Shown one piece after another: positions 56,718-64,000 of a stretch of 64,000 nucleotides of DNA. The position numbers and the translations under genes are program-made. How positions within the stretch are numbered: the first letter of the stretch is position 1; each line of letters begins with the position of its first letter. The notes under the pieces were generated by a model. That model was given only the letters and a program-made list of their open reading frames with translations. It was not told the origin of the DNA and did no database searches. This stretch comes from Mycoplana dimorpha (GTDB lineage Bacteria; Pseudomonadota; Alphaproteobacteria; Rhizobiales; Rhizobiaceae), in contig NZ_PZZZ01000004.1 in assembly GCF_003046475.1 (NCBI RefSeq), forward strand, positions 159,097 through 223,096, in the 5' to 3' direction.

Positions 56718-57751
56718 GACAGCGGGTTCTCCTTCAGCCAGTCGGCAAGGGCGGGATAGATGCGGCCGTTGCGCGCCGCGGTCGCCGGCGCCGTGCAGAG
56801 CGCGTTGAGAACCGCCTCCTGCGTGCTTTCGGCGGCAGCGCGGAAGGCGATGTCGATGAAGTCGTCGGAAAGCCGCTGCTGGCTGGCGATCGGCGCGGCG
56901 GGATCATGTTCGACCGGATCGGCGGTCGTGAAGCACAGGCAGACGTCGCCGCTGCCATGCCCCCAGAAGGCACCGAGCCGTGCAAGGCCCGCCCCGCCAC
57001 GCCGCGCCACGCGCTGCAACTGCCGGTCTCCCAGCGGCAGGTCGGTGGCCATGACGACGATCACCGAGCCGCGCTCGGGACTCGCCGGCACGCGGGGATC
57101 CGGGCGCCGCCCGTCGGGTAGGACGAGATCGCCCGCCGCGCCGAAGTTCGCGAGCACGAGCGTACCGAGCGTGAAATCGCGTTTCCCCACCCGCATCAGG
57201 CGTGAGGCGGTGCCGATTCCCGCCTTGAAGCCGAACGCGGTCATGCCCGACCCGGCCCCGACCGCCCCCTGCTCCACCGCACCGGCCCGGGCGTCGTCCA
57301 GCGCCGCATCGGCATCGGCCGCGGTGACGGCCATGGCCTGGATATCGTTGATGCTGCCGTCATTGCATTCGCAGACCAGCGGGTTGACGGTCGAGGTCTT
57401 TCGCCCGATGGCCGGGTTGGCGGCGATGGCGCGGCGGATCAGCGCTTCGGTACAGGCGGCGACGCCAAACGTATTGGTCAGCAGGATCGGCGTTTCGATC
57501 GTGCCGAGCTCCGCCACCTGCATCAGGCCCGCCGACTTGCCGAAGCCGTTGATGACCTCGACGGCGGCGCGCGGCTTGAGGCGAAAAATGTCGCCCGGAT
57601 GCGGGATTATGGCCGTCACGCCGGTGGCAATGCCCTCGCCCCGCAGCGAGCGGTGCCCGACCGTGACCCCCGTCACGTCGGTGATCGCATTGTTCGGTCC
57701 GGCCGCCAGCTTGCCTTTGGGCATCAGCCCCAGTTCCCGTGCCGTTTTCAT
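56714..57751 (-). CDS. P1-family peptidase (DmpA/BapA type)
   Basis: 345 residues of the DmpA family of self-cleaving N-terminal nucleophile aminopeptidases, known to release D-Ala, D-amino acid amides or beta-amino acids. NAITDVTGVTVGHRSL, TNTFGVAACTEALIR, NDIQAMAVTAADADAAL and GAGSGMTAFGFKAGIGTASR are family blocks. The natural substrate is not readable, but pairing with M55 and a D-transaminase points to D-amino-acid peptides. Confidence 0.9.
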   Translation of the reverse strand: MKTARELGLMPKGKLAAGPNNAITDVTGVTVGHRSLRGEGIATGVTAIIPHPGDIFRLKPRAAVEVINGFGKSAGLMQVAELGTIETPILLTNTFGVAACTEALIRRAIAANPAIGRKTSTVNPLVCECNDGSINDIQAMAVTAADADAALDDARAGAVEQGAVGAGSGMTAFGFKAGIGTASRLMRVGKRDFTLGTLVLANFGAAGDLVLPDGRRPDPRVPASPERGSVIVVMATDLPLGDRQLQRVARRGGAGLARLGAFWGHGSGDVCLCFTTADPVEHDPAAPIASQQRLSDDFIDIAFRAAAESTQEAVLNALCTAPATAARNGRIYPALADWLKENPLS

Positions 57752-57851
57752 GTTCGTCCCTTCGAACGCCGTTGACGTTCCCTACTGGATGACTGCCGAA
57801 AGTGTGTCGCCGTCTCGCTTCAGCAAGGCGGACGCGCCATTCACTCTGCCT

Positions 57852-58703
57852 TTAGGCAGGAACGCCGGCCGCTTCCAGATAGAGGGCCTGCAGCCGCCTG
57901 GTGATAGGGCCTGGCTTGCCGTCCCCGATTACCCGGTCGGCGATGCGCACGACCGGCATCACCAGGCTGGTGGCGGAGGTCTGAAAGGCTTCCGCGGCGC
58001 CCTGCGCCTCTTGGGGCGTGAAGGCGCGTTCCTCGATGCGCACGTCATGCATGGCGCAAAGGCGGGCGAGGGCCCGCTGCGTGCAGCCCGGCAAGGTCGC
58101 CTGCGAAGCGGCCCGGGTGAGGATCCGCCCGTCGGCGGTAACGACATAGGCGGTCGACGACGCCCCCTCGGTCACGAGCCCGTCCTCGACCAGCCAGACG
58201 TCGTCGAAGCCGCGCGCCCGCGCTGCCTGCTTCGCCATTACCTGTCCGAGCAGCATGGTTGTCTTGATGTCTCGCCGCTGCCAGCGCGGATCGGCGGCCA
58301 GGTCGACAGAGATGCCGTCGCGCTGGGTCTTGGTGCCGACCATTGTCTTCGCCTGCGTGAAGCCGATGAGTTTCGGCGTCATGTTCTCGGAATAGAGAAA
58401 ATCGCGATCCGCCTCGCCTCGCGACACCTGAAGATAGACGGCCCCCTCATGCAAGGCGTTGCGGGCGATCAGCTGCGACTGGACCTCCACGATCTGCGCA
58501 AGCGACTGGGGCAGTGGAATCCCAAGCGCTTTCAATGAGCGCTCGAGACGGGCGAGATGCAGGTCGTTGTCGACCATCCGCCCCTCTATCACCGCCGTCA
58601 CCTCATAGACCGCGTCCCCGAACAGGAAGCCACGATCGAAAAGTCCGATCCGGGCCTGTTCCTCCGGGACGAAATCACCGTGGACATAGACGATCCTGCC
58701 CAT
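57852..58703 (-). CDS. dat: D-amino-acid transaminase
   Basis: 283-residue class IV PLP aminotransferase. The start MGRIVYVHGDFVPEEQARIGLFDRGFLFGDAVYEV, the PLP lysine in RRDIKTTMLLGQVMAKQAARARG and the EGASSTAYVVTADG block fit D-alanine-type transaminases more closely than IlvE. Start 58703 has GAGGA five bases before; upstream ATGs at 58742 and 58721 are not preferred. First gene of the peptidase operon, with an operator-like element upstream. Confidence 0.9.
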   Translation of the reverse strand: MGRIVYVHGDFVPEEQARIGLFDRGFLFGDAVYEVTAVIEGRMVDNDLHLARLERSLKALGIPLPQSLAQIVEVQSQLIARNALHEGAVYLQVSRGEADRDFLYSENMTPKLIGFTQAKTMVGTKTQRDGISVDLAADPRWQRRDIKTTMLLGQVMAKQAARARGFDDVWLVEDGLVTEGASSTAYVVTADGRILTRAASQATLPGCTQRALARLCAMHDVRIEERAFTPQEAQGAAEAFQTSATSLVMPVVRIADRVIGDGKPGPITRRLQALYLEAAGVPA

Positions 58704-58764
58704 CTGTTCCTCATAATGCATCCGTTGCGTCGGCGCGGACATTGGTGCGCCTTGCGGCGGCTGA

Positions 58765-58801
58765 CCAATTCATTTTGGGCAAAAGTTCATGCAAAAATCG
58801 C
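58765..58801 (-). promoter_or_regulatory. Candidate LysR operator upstream of the transaminase operon
   Basis: Second copy of the 37-base element (CCAATTC...TTTTGGGCAAAA...CATGC), 62 bases before the transaminase start. It shares 28 of 37 bases with the copy at 54835, in the same orientation on the plus strand. Confidence 0.6.
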
Positions 58802-58844
58802 CTGACCCTATATCCTTCAGCAGGTTAGCGGCGGTTTTCGTCTT

Positions 58845-59945
58845 TTACGGCCCACCATGCGTGATCGCGGTGCCCTCCGGGAAAAGGCCGGACATGCGCG
58901 GCGGGCCGCTGTCCATCACTTCATGCAACTCGCGCAGCTTCACCCTGCCGTCGGTCGCGTAAAGGCGCAGTGCGATCGGTGCGAAGCCATCGATCAGCCG
59001 CTTGGCGCGGCAGTCCCGGGCATCGGACACTTCGTTCAGGGCCCGTGCCATGTATTCGATGCCGGCGGCCAGCATCGGTGCCGCCTCGCCCGGCCGGCGC
59101 AGCGTCGCCAGGGTGCTCCTGCCCGTCTGGTTCATCTCGATCTCGGCCGCCTGAGTGAAGCCGACCAGCGAATATTGCGGATGGTTGCAGTCGCGCTGGC
59201 GCAGTTCCTTTACCTCGCCGTCGGGATGGATGATCTTCGGCATCAGCTCGCGCATCTGGCGCAGCCCCGATTCGTAGAGTGGCCGGTCGTTGTCGAACAC
59301 ACCGAGGGTGACGTCGGCCAGGGCGGCGGAAACGCCCTGGTTGCTCGGCTTGTTGTGCATCTCGGCGATCTGGTCGTGCATGCGCTTCACGAAGCGGCGA
59401 AACTGCCGGACATCGTTGTCCTTCCATTCGGTTCGCACGTCCAGCCGGGGCCTATAGGACAGGATGATTTCGGCGGCGTTCGTCCAGATCGGAACCGCCC
59501 AGGCCGCTTCCAGGCGCTCCTGCTCGGGCCATGTCCCGACGTCGTTCTGCAGCGCGACGAAGGTTTCCGCCCAGGCGTTCATGATCGCGATGGACGTGGC
59601 GCGATAGCGGTCGTCGCCGGCCTCGACCCAGCGCAGCGCCGTGAAGTAGGCGGCGATCGTATCGTTTCGGAAACGCCGTTCCTTGGGATTGGTGCCGCCG
59701 GCGGTAACGACCACATAGGCCATCGGTTGCGGCTGATAATCGGCCGCAAAGCGATGGTCCTTCTGCAGCAGCCGGGAATAACTCTCCCGCCGGGCCGAGT
59801 TGCCGTTTGCCGTCTCCAGCTGCGAAAGTTCGTTGAGGCTCTTGCCGGAGTTGATCAGGCCGGGGTGGACGAAGTCGGCCGCGAGCGCGGGCACGGTCAA
59901 TGCCAGGGAGATGACGATGACTACCGGAAATCGGAGCAGGTGCAT
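58845..59945 (-). CDS. Alginate-lyase-family periplasmic protein
   Basis: 366 residues with a signal peptide (LLRFPVVIVISLALTVPALAA) and the alginate lyase (PF05426) layout: FVHPGLINSGKSLNELSQL, QPQPMAYVVVTAGGTNPKERR, TAALRW-type helix YFTALRWVEAGDDRYRATSIAIMNAW. The catalytic NNH(S/R)YW motif of PL5 lyases is replaced by NKPSNQG, so true alginate lyase activity is doubtful; many rhizobial relatives are annotated only by family. GAGGAG fits the ATG at 59945. Confidence 0.75.
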   Translation of the reverse strand: MHLLRFPVVIVISLALTVPALAADFVHPGLINSGKSLNELSQLETANGNSARRESYSRLLQKDHRFAADYQPQPMAYVVVTAGGTNPKERRFRNDTIAAYFTALRWVEAGDDRYRATSIAIMNAWAETFVALQNDVGTWPEQERLEAAWAVPIWTNAAEIILSYRPRLDVRTEWKDNDVRQFRRFVKRMHDQIAEMHNKPSNQGVSAALADVTLGVFDNDRPLYESGLRQMRELMPKIIHPDGEVKELRQRDCNHPQYSLVGFTQAAEIEMNQTGRSTLATLRRPGEAAPMLAAGIEYMARALNEVSDARDCRAKRLIDGFAPIALRLYATDGRVKLRELHEVMDSGPPRMSGLFPEGTAITHGGP

Positions 59946-60022
59946 GTCCATTCTCCTCTTGTGCGCTGCCAGCGCGCCACCCGAGGCCTGCACCATCCGG
60001 TGCCATGAACCGGCCCGCTTCG

Positions 60023-60274
60023 TCAGGCCGGCTCACCACCCGGCGGATAATGGGTGCGCTGCTTGAATGCGAACACGTTGCCGCAGCGGCATCGGATCAT
60101 ATAGCGGGCCGGATCGCTGGAAGCGCGCTCCGTCGAGAACCCGGAGGGCATCTCATCAACCCTGAAACCAGGGTTCTTGCGCCTAGGATCGTCGTCTTCC
60201 GACGCTTCGGCGAAGCCCGCACGTCCACATCTGGAGCATTCGAGCTTTCTCGAGTATCGATCGCGCGCTGCCAT
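60023..60274 (-). CDS. Small zinc-ribbon protein of unknown function
   Basis: 83 residues with an amino-terminal CSRCG and a carboxy-terminal CRCG, likely one zinc site, and charged spacer. Downstream of the DUF192 region with its own gap; I cannot name a family. Confidence 0.6.
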   Translation of the reverse strand: MAARDRYSRKLECSRCGRAGFAEASEDDDPRRKNPGFRVDEMPSGFSTERASSDPARYMIRCRCGNVFAFKQRTHYPPGGEPA

Positions 60275-60477
60275 TTCGTCGTCCCGCTTGTCGTTCGGGG
60301 AAGCTATTAAAGCAGATCGGGCAAAAAGCACGCAATCTTCCCTGAGATTTTGGCCTTATGCATGGCTTTGTGCGGAACCGCCGCGCTCAGGCGAGATGCG
60401 GCAGAATTTTGCAGGCTCGCCACAGGCCGCAGGCACTTGAAGGCAACGAACACGCCCTGCCCCACCCGCGCATAGGC

Positions 60478-60978
60478 TCAGGGCCCGTCGCCTGCATTGC
60501 GGATCGTTTCGCTTTCGACCGTGTCACCGATCTTTATGCCGCGGGTCCGGACCGTCCCGGCGTTGAGTTCCACCACGAAGGCGACCGGCACCTGCGAATC
60601 GATGATCGTTTCGGATTGCGGCTCGGCATTCTCCCGGATCGTCCGGATCGTGCCGCCCCTGTCGATGAAGAGCATGTCCAATGGCAGGTAGGTGTTCTTC
60701 ATCCACATCAGCACCTGCCGCGTCTGCCCGAAGGAGAACAGCATGCCACGGTCGGGCGCCATCGTGCGCCGGTTCATCAGTCCCTGGGCGCGCTGGCCCG
60801 GCGTCAACGCCAGTTCGACGGTGAATTCCTGCCGCTTGCCGTCGGCGGTGATGATCGCCAGCGGCTCCTCGCCGAACACCTCCTGCGCAACGACCGCGAC
60901 CGGTGCCTGCAGCGACAAAAAAAGCGCCACGAGGGCGCTGCGGCCTGCAAGGGCAGGCAGGCGATCGAGGATCGCCAT
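60478..60978 (-). CDS. DUF192 family exported protein
   Basis: 166 residues: hydrophobic amino terminus (SALVALFLSLQAPVAVVAQ signal) and the DUF192 fold FTVELALTPGQRAQGLMNR..GMLFSFGQTRQVLMWMKNTYLPLDMLFID..VAFVVELNAGTV. Widespread family of unknown function. Its start shares one base with the cold-shock gene stop. Confidence 0.88.
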   Translation of the reverse strand: MAILDRLPALAGRSALVALFLSLQAPVAVVAQEVFGEEPLAIITADGKRQEFTVELALTPGQRAQGLMNRRTMAPDRGMLFSFGQTRQVLMWMKNTYLPLDMLFIDRGGTIRTIRENAEPQSETIIDSQVPVAFVVELNAGTVRTRGIKIGDTVESETIRNAGDGP

Positions 60979-61556
60979 CAGTGCGCCCGGTTCCCCGGCG
61001 CCGGATTGTCTGGATGGATCTCGGCAGCCATGAGCCCCTTTTCGCCGTCGCCGAAGCGCACGAGCACCACCTGTCCGGGGCGCAGTTCGGTCAGGCCGAA
61101 GCGGCGCAGCGTCTCCATGTGGATGAAGATGTCCTCGGTGCCCTCGCCGCGGGTCAGGAAGCCGAAGCCCTTGGTGCGGTTGAACCACTTGACCAGCACC
61201 CGCTCCAGGCCGCTCGTCGGCGTGACCTGCACGTGCGTCCTGACCGGCGGCATCTGTGAGGGATGGACGGCAGTGGACTGGTCCATCGACAGGATCCGGA
61301 ACGCCTGATAGCCCCGCTCGCGGCGCTGGATCAGCGCCACGACGCGCGTTCCCTCCAGCACCGTCTGGTAGCCGTCGCGGCGCAGGCACGTGACATGGAC
61401 GAGGACGTCCTGCATACCGTTGTCCGGCACGATGAAGCCGAAACCCTTGGCGACGTCGAACCATTTGATGACGCCGGTGATCTCGATCAGGTCGACCGCA
61501 TCGCCACCCTGGTCATCACGCCCGGTGATTTCCTTCGTCGACATCCTGTCCGCCAT
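60978..61556 (-). CDS. Protein with two cold-shock domains
   Basis: 192 residues with two CSDs: GVIKWFDVAKGFGFIVPDNGMQDVLVH at residues about 27-90 and VLVKWFNRTKGFGFLTRGEGTEDIFIH at about 120-182, each with the RNP1 (KGFGF) and RNP2-like motifs, joined by a Pro/Gln/Val-rich linker. Such tandem cold-shock proteins are typical of Rhizobiales and bind single-stranded nucleic acid. Coupled to DUF192. Confidence 0.92.
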   Translation of the reverse strand: MADRMSTKEITGRDDQGGDAVDLIEITGVIKWFDVAKGFGFIVPDNGMQDVLVHVTCLRRDGYQTVLEGTRVVALIQRRERGYQAFRILSMDQSTAVHPSQMPPVRTHVQVTPTSGLERVLVKWFNRTKGFGFLTRGEGTEDIFIHMETLRRFGLTELRPGQVVLVRFGDGEKGLMAAEIHPDNPAPGNRAH

Positions 61557-61752
61557 GACCTGCCGCCCCTCGATTACGCGTCACATGATTTACGGTTAAC
61601 TGATTCTTGCCGATCAGAATAACATCGTCCCGTCTTGAATGGACAAGTCCTCACGAAAAGTTTTGCCCGTCCGCTGTTACGATGCGAGGCTTGCCTCTGG
61701 CTTGCGGTGGCCTATCTTTGCGCGCATCACCGATCTGACCCGAGGACTTTTC

Positions 61753-62193
61753 ATGCGCTATCTTCACACAATGGTTCGCGTCACCGACATCGAGCAATCG
61801 CTGCATTTCTACCGCGATCTGATGGGTCTCGTCGAAACCCGTCGCATCGAGAACGAGAAGGGACGCTTCACGCTGATCTTTCTCGCCGCCCCTGGCGACG
61901 CCGAGACCGCCAGGCAAAACGCCGCGCCCTGCATCGAGCTTACCTACAACTGGGATCCGGAGGCCTATACCGGCGGACGCAACTTCGGCCACCTCGCCTA
62001 TGAGGTAGACGACATCTATGCTACCTGCCAGAAGCTGATGGACAACGGCGTGACGATCAATCGCCCGCCGCGCGACGGCCACATGGCCTTCGTCCGCTCG
62101 CCCGACGGCATCTCCATCGAGCTCCTGCAGAAGGGCGGCAGCCTCTCCCCGGCAGAACCCTGGCTGTCGATGCCGAATACCGGCGTCTGGTAA
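61753..62193 (+). CDS. gloA: Lactoylglutathione lyase (glyoxalase I)
   Basis: 146 residues: [26 protein letters not shown] start, [40 protein letters not shown] and [10 protein letters not shown], the VOC-fold glyoxalase I pattern with metal His/Glu residues. It converts methylglyoxal-glutathione hemithioacetal to lactoylglutathione. The start is at the family MRYLHTM. Confidence 0.92.
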   Translation: MRYLHTMVRVTDIEQSLHFYRDLMGLVETRRIENEKGRFTLIFLAAPGDAETARQNAAPCIELTYNWDPEAYTGGRNFGHLAYEVDDIYATCQKLMDNGVTINRPPRDGHMAFVRSPDGISIELLQKGGSLSPAEPWLSMPNTGVW

Positions 62194-62561
62194 GCCTCGC
62201 GCAACGCCCACCCCCTAATTTCTCGAGCAAGCAAACACCGGTGCCGGAAGTCTACTGCGACCTTAGGCACCGGCGTTAGCCAGAGGGCCGTGCCTGCAAC
62301 GCATGCACGTGGCCTCGTCATGCTTTCGCCGTCCTGCGCCCGGACCCTGCCGTGGCCGCCGGCGACGGAATGATTCGCTCATGAGTGAAGGGCTCCGCTC
62401 CCGCTCGTCGGCCTCATTCCGGTGCATTGGTCTCGTCGCCCGCACGTTCGTCGCGGGCCATGGGAAAACGCAAGGCATAGGCCTTCGGCGTCATGCGTTT
62501 TTCCGATTCGAATGACGTCGGGTCGGCGACGATCCGGCAGTGCAGAATGCAGGAGTGCGGC
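62194..62561. other. 368-base intergenic region
   Basis: Between gloA and the M15-type lipoprotein. It contains an imperfect hairpin (62236-62245 with 62266-62275) that could end gloA transcription, without a T run. No gene is evident. Confidence 0.5.
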
Positions 62562-63830
62562 TTGCTGGTCTCACGAAAATCCGGCGGAGACGCTTTCCGC
62601 CTTCGGAGCGGTCTCCTGATCGCCGTCTTGGCTCTTTCCGGCTGCGTGTCCGCGACGGCAGACATGAGCGCGCAAGACAGTATCCCTTCCGTCGAGACGG
62701 CCGAAGGACCCGAACAGATCGAACAACCCGATGCGGCGGTGGCCGGCTACCGCGATCCGATGGTGACGGTGGCTGGAGCCGGCGGCGGCCGGACGGAATC
62801 GGCGGCGCCGGCCATGCCCGCCCAGCCGGCAAACCTCGCCGACGCGATCATGCAGCCGGCCCAGTTGAACGCTCACGCCGCGAGCATCTATGCACCGGCG
62901 GCCTCATCCGGCGCAGCTCCTGCCGCTGCGCCGCAGAACGCGGCTTTCAGCAATCTCTACCGGGTCGATGCCGCTGGCATGCCGGTTCAGGACGGCGCCG
63001 AGACAACCGGCTCGATCCCGTCCGCCGGCGCGCGCCGACCGGTGCCCGGCAGCGACAACGAGGCGTCGCTCGTGCCCTCGCACGTGCCGCTGCCGACAAG
63101 CGCCCGCACGGCCATGTTCGCCGAGGCGGATGCGGAAGCCGCACCCCAAGCATTCGAAGCCGCCGTCTCCGGCGTGCCAGGCGGTGGCGCCCCGCGGCAG
63201 GCGCCGGCCGGCGATCTCGACAAGACCCTGACCCTTGCGGCGCTCTTTGCCGCCAAGCGCAAGGCGGATCCCGCCCAGGGAGCGGTTCCGAAGAACGCCG
63301 CTAAGCCCGTCCTGAACCGCCATACGGCCGCCGCCGCCCAGCTTGCCTCGCTCGGCACCACCACCCTGCCCGAAGCGGATTTTGCGCCGCAGGACCATTC
63401 GGAAGCGGAGGAGGACGCCCCGCACGATCAGCCGACCGGCAACGGCGTGACGGAGGTCGCCTCGCTGGCGGGCCTTGCCCGCCTCTCGCCCAATGGCCTG
63501 TGGCTGCAGACCGAGAAGGTCGAAACCGGCTGCTTCAAGCCGCAGCTGCTGGACGTGCTGAAGACGGTCGAGAAGCACTACGGCAAGCCGGTCATCGTCA
63601 CCTCCGGCGTCCGGCAGGTGAAAGGGGGACGCTCCCGCCAGTCCCTGCACACCAGCTGCGAGGCCGCCGACATCCAGATCGCCGGCGTCAGCCGCTGGGA
63701 GCTCGCCGAGTACCTGCGCGCAATGCCCGGCCGCGGCGGCGTCGGCACCTACTGCCACACCGAATCGGTCCACATCGACATCGGTCCGGAGCGCGACTGG
63801 AACTGGCAGTGCCGCGCCCAGCGCAAGTAA
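62562..63830 (+). CDS. M15-type (D-Ala-D-Ala carboxypeptidase-like, DUF882/YcbK) lipoprotein
   Basis: About 422 residues. Lipobox LALSGC, then a long Ala/Pro/Gly/Thr-rich disordered part (about 250 residues) and a carboxy-terminal peptidase M15_3 domain: LLDVLKTVEKHYGKPVIVTSG, SRQSLHTSCEAADIQI (His and Asp ligands) and GTYCHTESVHIDIG (His). I favour the TTG at 62562, with AGGAG six bases upstream and a compact signal peptide; ATGs at 62547 and 62493 are alternatives with weaker sites. Confidence 0.8.
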   Translation: MLVSRKSGGDAFRLRSGLLIAVLALSGCVSATADMSAQDSIPSVETAEGPEQIEQPDAAVAGYRDPMVTVAGAGGGRTESAAPAMPAQPANLADAIMQPAQLNAHAASIYAPAASSGAAPAAAPQNAAFSNLYRVDAAGMPVQDGAETTGSIPSAGARRPVPGSDNEASLVPSHVPLPTSARTAMFAEADAEAAPQAFEAAVSGVPGGGAPRQAPAGDLDKTLTLAALFAAKRKADPAQGAVPKNAAKPVLNRHTAAAAQLASLGTTTLPEADFAPQDHSEAEEDAPHDQPTGNGVTEVASLAGLARLSPNGLWLQTEKVETGCFKPQLLDVLKTVEKHYGKPVIVTSGVRQVKGGRSRQSLHTSCEAADIQIAGVSRWELAEYLRAMPGRGGVGTYCHTESVHIDIGPERDWNWQCRAQRK

Positions 63831-63927
63831 CGTTCCGGGGCGGGCGGGCGGCCTGTGGATATCTTGCAGCGCCCCCTTCCTCGGGCCTTGCGCGAACCGC
63901 CCCGGCTGAGTAGAAGCACCCCCGCAC

Positions 63928-64000
63928 GCGCCCTTCGTCTATCGGTTAGGACGTCAGATTTTCATTCTGAAAAGAGGGGTTCGACTCCCCTAGGGCGTGC
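63928..64000 (+). tRNA. tRNA-Glu (anticodon UUC), 3' end cut by the window
   Basis: Acceptor GCGCCCT (63928-63934) with AGGGCGT (63992-63998), anticodon loop TTTTCAT containing UUC, T loop TTCGACT, discriminator G. The window ends one base into the CCA. Confidence 0.95.

Overview
The window is GC-rich, gene-dense bacterial DNA that fits a member of the Hyphomicrobiales, most likely Rhizobiaceae or a close relative such as Rhizobium, Ensifer or Shinella. The basis is gene content and order: rpsB-tsf / pyrH-frr-uppS-cdsA, EipB (DUF1849), clpS-clpA beside a phasin, DUF3126 and cysE, a complete general amino-acid transporter aapJQMP, and NDUFS4/NDUFS6-type complex I accessory proteins. This is inference from gene families; no rRNA is present to place it precisely.

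Layout. 1-4.5 kb: minus-strand translation and envelope housekeeping genes. 4.7-9.7 kb: EipB, then a tightly packed plus-strand run (RidA, phosphodiesterase, FemAB-like transferase, HIT protein) facing an azlCD-type exporter. 9.7-18.2 kb: ClpAS, phasin, DUF3126, cysE, a hydrolase, a NDUFS6-like zinc protein, a flavin monooxygenase and metC. 18.6-22.9 kb: aapJQMP with an intercistronic hairpin and a strong terminator.

23.0-38.1 kb is a self-contained selenocysteine locus. It holds a formate dehydrogenase-N operon whose alpha subunit has an in-frame UGA (23668-23670) followed by a bacterial SECIS hairpin, then fdhE, selA, a Sel1-repeat protein wedged between selA and selB with overlaps at both ends, selB, tRNA-Sec (selC) and selD. 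A stress-type envelope cluster (DUF3618, holin-like protein, a surface-stress protein behind an EcfG-like promoter, and a YihY protein) lies between selB and selC. A small secreted GSTGWTGGTGG protein lies downstream of selD.

38.3-47.7 kb: an RND efflux pair, a DUF2231 protein with a sorbosone-dehydrogenase-like lipoprotein, tRNA-Pro, a small lipoprotein, an NDUFS4-like protein, tRNA-Arg, then aqpZ, a decayed ATP-dependent DNA ligase fragment and a small cytochrome c.

47.7-58.8 kb is a catabolic island that looks built for D-amino-acid-containing peptides. It has a dipeptide-type ABC transporter with an amidohydrolase, a divergent LysR regulator, and a separate operon of D-amino-acid transaminase, DmpA-type P1 peptidase and M55 D-aminopeptidase. 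The two operons carry nearly the same 37-bp operator-like element (54835-54871 and 58765-58801; 28/37 identical), which ties them into one regulon. 58.8-64.0 kb: an alginate-lyase-family protein, a small zinc-ribbon protein, DUF192, a double cold-shock protein, gloA, an M15-type lipoprotein and tRNA-Glu at the edge.
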